From Bolinopsis microptera (Eukaryota > Ctenophora > Tentaculata > Lobata > Bolinopsidae), in contig NC_087083.1 of NCBI RefSeq assembly GCF_026151205.1, positions 5,436,460 through 5,496,459 on the forward strand: DNA of 60,000 nt, given 5' to 3'. Made by a program: the position numbers and the translations under genes. Under the pieces are notes generated by a model that was given only the letters and a program-made list of their open reading frames with translations, was not told where the DNA came from and did not search any database. This document shows, one piece after another, positions 57,101-60,000 of the stretch. Position 1 is the stretch's first letter. Every line of letters starts with the position of its first letter.

Positions 57101-57697
57101 GATCGTCCACGCGGTCCTGTCCCTGTGTTCCTCCTTGATAGGGACTTGGTAGAACGCTTCTCGTAGATCGAGGCTGCAGAAGTACTTGCACCCATGGAAC
57201 GTTGAGGTGAGAGTGCTGAGTGCTGGCAGTGCTGCTTTGCTGGCGATAGAGATTTTGTTGAGCTCCCTGTAGTCGACGCAGATTCTGAACTTGTTTGGCT
57301 TCTTCACGATGACGACCGGTGAGGTATACTCCGAATCCGATCGTTCGATGACTCCCCTCCGTAGGAGAGCGTCAATCTCTTCGACACAATCATCAATAGC
57401 ATGAAGGGGTACAGGTCGGTATTTGCACTTGACTGGAACGTCGGATGTTAGTGGGATGGTGTGTTCTACGAGGTGAGTCTGACCTACTTCGTCTCTACTA
57501 AGCGCAAATACGTGTGAGTATCTGCCTATGAGGCCCCGGATCTGCTGCCTTTGTGCCTCGTTCAGAGGACTGTTCTCGAGATCCAGTGACTTGCAGATCT
57601 TGTCCATCCGTTCCTTGTTTGGTAGAGGAAAGTCTTCCACCTTGTTGATTGCCGATAAGGATATGAGGGGCGTCGTAAAGTCTTCGTTGTGGAGCAC
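54131..57697 (-). CDS. pol: Pol polyprotein: reverse transcriptase, RNase H, integrase
   Basis: 1,188 codons in one open frame. Domains in order: RT (FRICVDYRELNK near residue 115; active site YVDDIIAG near 240), RNase H (LFTDSSSYCIGGS near 385), a Ser/Pro-rich spacer around 560-640, the integrase HHCC zinc finger (ending CNTCYKC), and the integrase core with Asp in CIDLIGPF, Asp in LSDQGANLD and Glu in NGLAENKNR. A GPY/F-type module follows (YTGPQTI), then an acidic, low-complexity tail. RT-RH-IN order is diagnostic of Ty3/gypsy rather than copia. The frame continues upstream of 57697 into the end of the protease. Confidence 0.95.
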   Translation of the reverse strand: MLHNEDFTTPLISLSAINKVEDFPLPNKERMDKICKSLDLENSPLNEAQRQQIRGLIGRYSHVFALSRDEVGQTHLVEHTIPLTSDVPVKCKYRPVPLHAIDDCVEEIDALLRRGVIERSDSEYTSPVVIVKKPNKFRICVDYRELNKISIASKAALPALSTLTSTFHGCKYFCSLDLREAFYQVPIKEEHRDRTAWTIPSIGHFRNVVMSLGLKGCPATMQSLLDKLLEGLRDKAAGYVDDIIAGGITFEEMFELLTEILRRLESAGLKLHPDKCKLFRKKVSFAGVDLTQNGIEVDTKKIEAIQDMCLPKTKKMMMALLGSFNWFRNVIKNFAELTRPMINTLKEPKFILTEEATENINKLKDALTKAPILIYPIMTEPLHLFTDSSSYCIGGSIGHIIDEQFHPISYGSKILSPAETAYPTFKRELLALKHFATHWRFYTIGKPFIVHVDHKAISQDKFLRKTNCGVLLSWIMELEEYDFEITYTKGEDMGVPDALSRLPQHSDKLYEWWENRFSSLEKKDNFLETIKDQDNSNTRSFPHVINPVPIDMDSPSDTPCSRCSHSSSSRRSLPPVPQISQPSHRRNQKPQSKSPSKASTSSAVTVVDDQSSETEEEEDELSTGPVGSVDNPIPAPNDRDGTLRRAQIDDDTTRTVKLWLTNGKPEKKDTTQFNADLRHYYSCFELLTINKKDLLCYKWYGKASQKYRLLICVPSKLREKMISGNHDLEAAGHLGPAKTLEKIRVMFFWPKMKLEVTLYCNTCYKCYLPNLAYKAKPKAGLNPISVMRPNELLCIDLIGPFTRIDKYKWCLTMVDKFTNWVVAVPLPDAKSPTIARAIVDSWIINHGVPERVLSDQGANLDPSSVMKELYSVLQIKKSRTTAYKPSTNGLAENKNRQIKVCLTKFIADHPDLWSEKIGVLTFAMNTSVCKSSGYTPFFLNHGREARVPNDLVFGTTSSEYYQSHHHLASRLYHQLKETWEFASKTIKESQNQQKRYYDKCVRFTEYKVGDKVMIYVPAIRPGREYNKFKLPYTGPQTITRELGAVNFEVTSDETGKKQVVHFDKLRKLPDNLRPPLNQVESPPGTRSRKDSESDDDSDEGSGYQDYSYSPPATYTEPGMVEAPADVPEVNNDEEVTQQQYREPTAQPPDVTNRTTRRTGLRPRSTLRPPSRHYDTSIVSQITQLKPYY

Positions 57698-57717
57698 TCT
57701 CCTACGGTAGTTAATGA

Positions 57718-58050
57718 TCAGGTCGTGACCACTGATAAAGGGTATCCCAAGGATAATGTGAGGAGGGAGTTGTCGATCACGATGAAATTAGATTTCAGGT
57801 TGGTTCCATTTATCCGTATGCTGAGTTCGATGGATCCGCGGACGATGATCTTGGTACCCGTTACTCCGGTGAGTCGAGCTGTAGATTTGCCGAGGTTGCT
57901 GAGGTTAATGCTTAGGTCTTCTAGGTGTTGTGTCGTGATGAGGTTCTGTGAAGATCCTGTGTCTATCAGCATGAACTCGGTTGGCCGACTGCCGACTTTG
58001 GCTTCGATGTAGACGTCTCCTTGACAGAGGTTAACATGTGTCGGGGCCCT
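57718..58050 (-). pseudogene. pro: Aspartic protease segment of pol, frame broken near its end
   Basis: Contains the active-site motif LIDTGSSQNLI. The frame opens downstream of the gag stop without a clear ATG, as expected for a frameshift product. It reaches a stop at 57718, while the sequence corresponding to the C-terminal part of the protease (ILGIPF...) continues in the frame of the following RT. The change of frame falls around 57755-57775. This is either a one-base lesion or an assembly slip; without correction this copy would not make a continuous protease-RT polyprotein. Confidence 0.75.
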
Positions 58051-58073
58051 CCCTCCGTCGTGCGGGGAGGGCC

Positions 58074-59300
58074 TCAGTAGTTTTCCGGAACCGGGATGTT
58101 GCGAGAAGTGGGAGCTGTGTGTTGATCTGGGGCTCCTGTCATCGTACTGTTATAGCTGTGGTGCTGGCTTCTGACATCGGGGTGATGCTGACTATCAGTC
58201 GCAGCTATAGTGTTGTTGTTAGGGTCGTACCCTGTGTAACTGGATCGTGGATTCGCCGGACTTTGGTGCTGTCGGTAGTCTTGAGGTTGGTAACCATGAG
58301 TGTTGGACCGTTCTCTGTCCTGACTTCTGCTGTCTAGTCTTTGATTATGGTTCCTGTTCTGATTGCTGTCTCTCTGCTTCGTTCTGCAGTCTCTTTTGAT
58401 GTGGCCAACTCTGTTACAGTAGAAGCAGGTCCGTGTCTCCTGGTACCTGTTGTATCGGGGTGGTTCACTTTGCCTTACATTACCACCTCGAACTTGTTGG
58501 GGATTGGTGTTACGATAGTTAGTGTACCCGGGGGCTTGTTGATGATGGCGTGGTTCGACATTGTGGGGTTCAGCTGGAAATTCTGCCCTGGTTCTCGAGG
58601 GTTCTGCTCGGTTCCTGTTGACTGCGAGGATATCGTGTGTCTGTTCGTTGGTGCTGTGGTTCTCTGATGAGGCGTTGAGTCCCATGGCTGACTCCACTTG
58701 CTGAGCTCTTTTTAGGGTTTCTGCAAACGTCTTTGGGGTGTCTGTCACATCCAACTGCCACATTGACAGGTGCAGTACAAGATTTCGGTCTCTTAATCCG
58801 TTCTGGAACACCGTTTTCAGCAAATCTTCGTTTGCTGTTGCCCCATATGCCTCCAGGTACGATCTTTTCACTCTGGTGCCGAAGTTGGCGATGTCTTCTC
58901 CCTGTTGCTGGGCAATCTTGAGGAAATTGCTCTTCAGCGCTTCTTTATCTATGACCTTATCCGAGTCTAGCAGTGTCATCAAAGTTGGCCTTACTGTCTT
59001 ATCCCATTCCGACTCCTCTTCTGTTAAGAACTGTCTTGACCTGATGAGCTTGAGGGTCTCCGTCCCCAAGAAGGTTTTGAGGATTCCCAAGTATTTTTCT
59101 TTGGGTAGCTGGAGCAGTTTCACGTACGACTCCCAGCCTAGCAGCCAGTCAGAGAGAGTTGAGTGTGCTGGGTTAAACCGTTCTGGTTTCCGTGTGGGCA
59201 GGTAAGGGACCTTACCATGGCTTTCCTTCTCCAATTGGTGCTGAAGACGTTCCGCTACGTATGTTTCCAATTCTTCTTGCGTGTTGAAGGTTCGTGACAT
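58074..59300 (-). CDS. gag: Gag polyprotein of the gypsy element
   Basis: A 408-aa structural protein. The N-terminal two thirds is helix-rich (retrotransposon capsid type, residues about 30-200). It is followed by a Gln/Asn/Arg-rich tail carrying one zinc knuckle, CFYCNRVGHIKRDC (C-X2-C-X4-H-X4-C), which should bind RNA. The ATG at 59300 is chosen because the two codons before it (TTG, ATA) are not normal starts. The next frame, protease, is out of frame, as is common for gag-pol frameshifting. Confidence 0.92.
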   Translation of the reverse strand: MSRTFNTQEELETYVAERLQHQLEKESHGKVPYLPTRKPERFNPAHSTLSDWLLGWESYVKLLQLPKEKYLGILKTFLGTETLKLIRSRQFLTEEESEWDKTVRPTLMTLLDSDKVIDKEALKSNFLKIAQQQGEDIANFGTRVKRSYLEAYGATANEDLLKTVFQNGLRDRNLVLHLSMWQLDVTDTPKTFAETLKRAQQVESAMGLNASSENHSTNEQTHDILAVNRNRAEPSRTRAEFPAEPHNVEPRHHQQAPGYTNYRNTNPQQVRGGNVRQSEPPRYNRYQETRTCFYCNRVGHIKRDCRTKQRDSNQNRNHNQRLDSRSQDRERSNTHGYQPQDYRQHQSPANPRSSYTGYDPNNNTIAATDSQHHPDVRSQHHSYNSTMTGAPDQHTAPTSRNIPVPENY

Positions 59301-59305
59301 TATCA

Positions 59306-59323
59306 ACTACCGTTCGCGCCAGA
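59306..59323 (-). promoter_or_regulatory. Candidate primer-binding site of the gypsy element
   Basis: Immediately after the 5' LTR in element orientation comes a stretch with TGGCGCGAACGG, starting within 2 nt of the LTR. The TGG fits pairing with a tRNA CCA end. I could not name the tRNA. Confidence 0.5.
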
Positions 59324-59754
59324 TGTAGCTTCCCGTCTTCTATTGTATAATTTGAGTTCAGGAGTAGAAATGAGACAAGGTGTATAAGATAGGGCAGTGT
59401 AATGTAAACGATGAAGATACACTATAATCTATCCGACAAGATCACAACTAGAGTCAACTAAGATCACAATAGAATCACACTATAGTTACACTAAAATCAC
59501 ACTGAATACGGTTGAAATAGCTAGTATATAAAGAGGGCCAAACGCTTGCGGAGGTTAGCCACAACCTTGCCTAGAGGCCAGTTGTGGCGTGCAAGCCTTT
59601 GCAATGCTTAACTGTTAACTAATAATTGCATGTCATATATCGACCGTTACACAAACTACTATAATAACCTAATCAGATGTTATATCTATTACTCAGCTCT
59701 ATTACAAGCAAGCGATATCATTATTAATAAAGTAATAAGTATGTGCCCCCTACA
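59324..59754 (-). repeat. 5' LTR of the gypsy element
   Basis: 431 bp, same length and nearly same sequence as 51485-51915. As the element reads on the minus strand, this is the upstream LTR and should carry the promoter. Confidence 0.95.
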
Positions 59755-59758
59755 AATC

Positions 59759-60000
59759 TGGATACTCAAAGCTTCCTTTCTGTAAGTACATTTTGGCACA
59801 TTTTGTATTGTCAGAATTTGACGGACGCGTAGAAGACCATGTGAATCAATTTCCCCATTATTTTGGTTACGTTCGTAATTACTTGGATTCGCGAAATTTT
59901 CGTCGAATTATTGGTCAAGCCAAGTGTATCGCCGATAAAGAGGTTTTAGATTCTCTTAAGCAGACTTATAGGAGTGATCAAATTCGCATTTCACATGAAA
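59759..60000 (+). pseudogene. Continuation of the split open reading frame, runs off the window
   Basis: About 80 codons, open in the frame set by 51411-51484, including KYILAHFVLSEFDGRVEDHV and later YLDSRNFRRIIG. It is mostly polar and alpha-helix-like. I do not recognise the family. The split codon (TC then T) is restored exactly when the 4-bp duplication is removed, which supports one continuous pre-insertion frame. Confidence 0.55.

Larger units (their letters stand above)
51485..59754 (-). mobile_element. Env-bearing Ty3/gypsy (errantivirus-like) LTR retrotransposon, full length
   Basis: An 8.27-kb element with gag, pro-pol and env in order on the minus strand between two 431-bp direct LTRs. 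It is flanked by AATC on both sides (51481-51484 and 59755-59758), a 4-bp target duplication. LTRs start TG and end CA. Gag and env are single long open frames and RT-RNaseH-integrase is one 1,188-codon frame; the only visible lesion is a frame break in the protease. Order and integrase type place it in Metaviridae; the env makes it retrovirus-like. Confidence 0.96.

Noticed and set aside
1-60000. tRNA or rRNA genes
   Set aside because: I looked for T-arm-like GGTTCRANNCC and paired arms on both strands by eye and saw no convincing case; a tRNA scan would be decisive.

Overview
The window is animal nuclear DNA, about 63% A+T. It is intron-rich with GT-AG introns, has animal-type genes and is crowded with transposable elements. 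There are no bacterial-style operons. The intron style, repeat content and acyltransferase genes fit a non-vertebrate metazoan, perhaps a cnidarian. That placement is a guess.

The backbone is one very long minus-strand gene, a USP32-type ubiquitin-specific protease running from 43834 (ATG) to 15769 (stop). I could join 27 coding exons whose splice phases agree. They encode a myristoylatable N-terminus, EF-hands, DUSP/UBL-like regions, a USP catalytic core and a C-terminal CaaX box. One exon, the second half of the zinc ribbon, was not found. Three intronless genes lie wholly inside its next-to-last large intron (16088-25043): glycine N-methyltransferase (minus) and two closely related membrane acyltransferase-3 proteins in divergent orientation. 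Upstream of USP32, also on the minus strand, is a complete five-exon CHMP2B gene (ESCRT-III subunit, 214 aa).

Mobile DNA fills much of the rest. From left to right: a possible coronin-7 WD40 exon carrying a one-base shift (9.3-9.5 kb); a small TIR element (9598-10486); a LINE 3' fragment (10.8-11.2 kb); a DNA transposon with 33-bp TIRs, a 4-bp target duplication and a transposase-like gene (12242-14768); a second TIR element of 5.1 kb in USP32 intron 11 (34101-39212) invaded by a CR1/Jockey-like LINE; a broken CR1/L2-like LINE (about 48.1-50.2 kb); and an almost pristine env-bearing Ty3/gypsy element (51485-59754). The last has LTRs of equal length and sits in the middle of another open reading frame (51411-51484 plus 59759-60000). 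Several MITEs and minisatellites touch USP32 splice sites.

The best candidates for something new are the TIR elements that repeat a short motif many times near their ends, the nested gene cluster, and the env-bearing element. The first 9 kb holds no gene I can support apart from retroelement relics.
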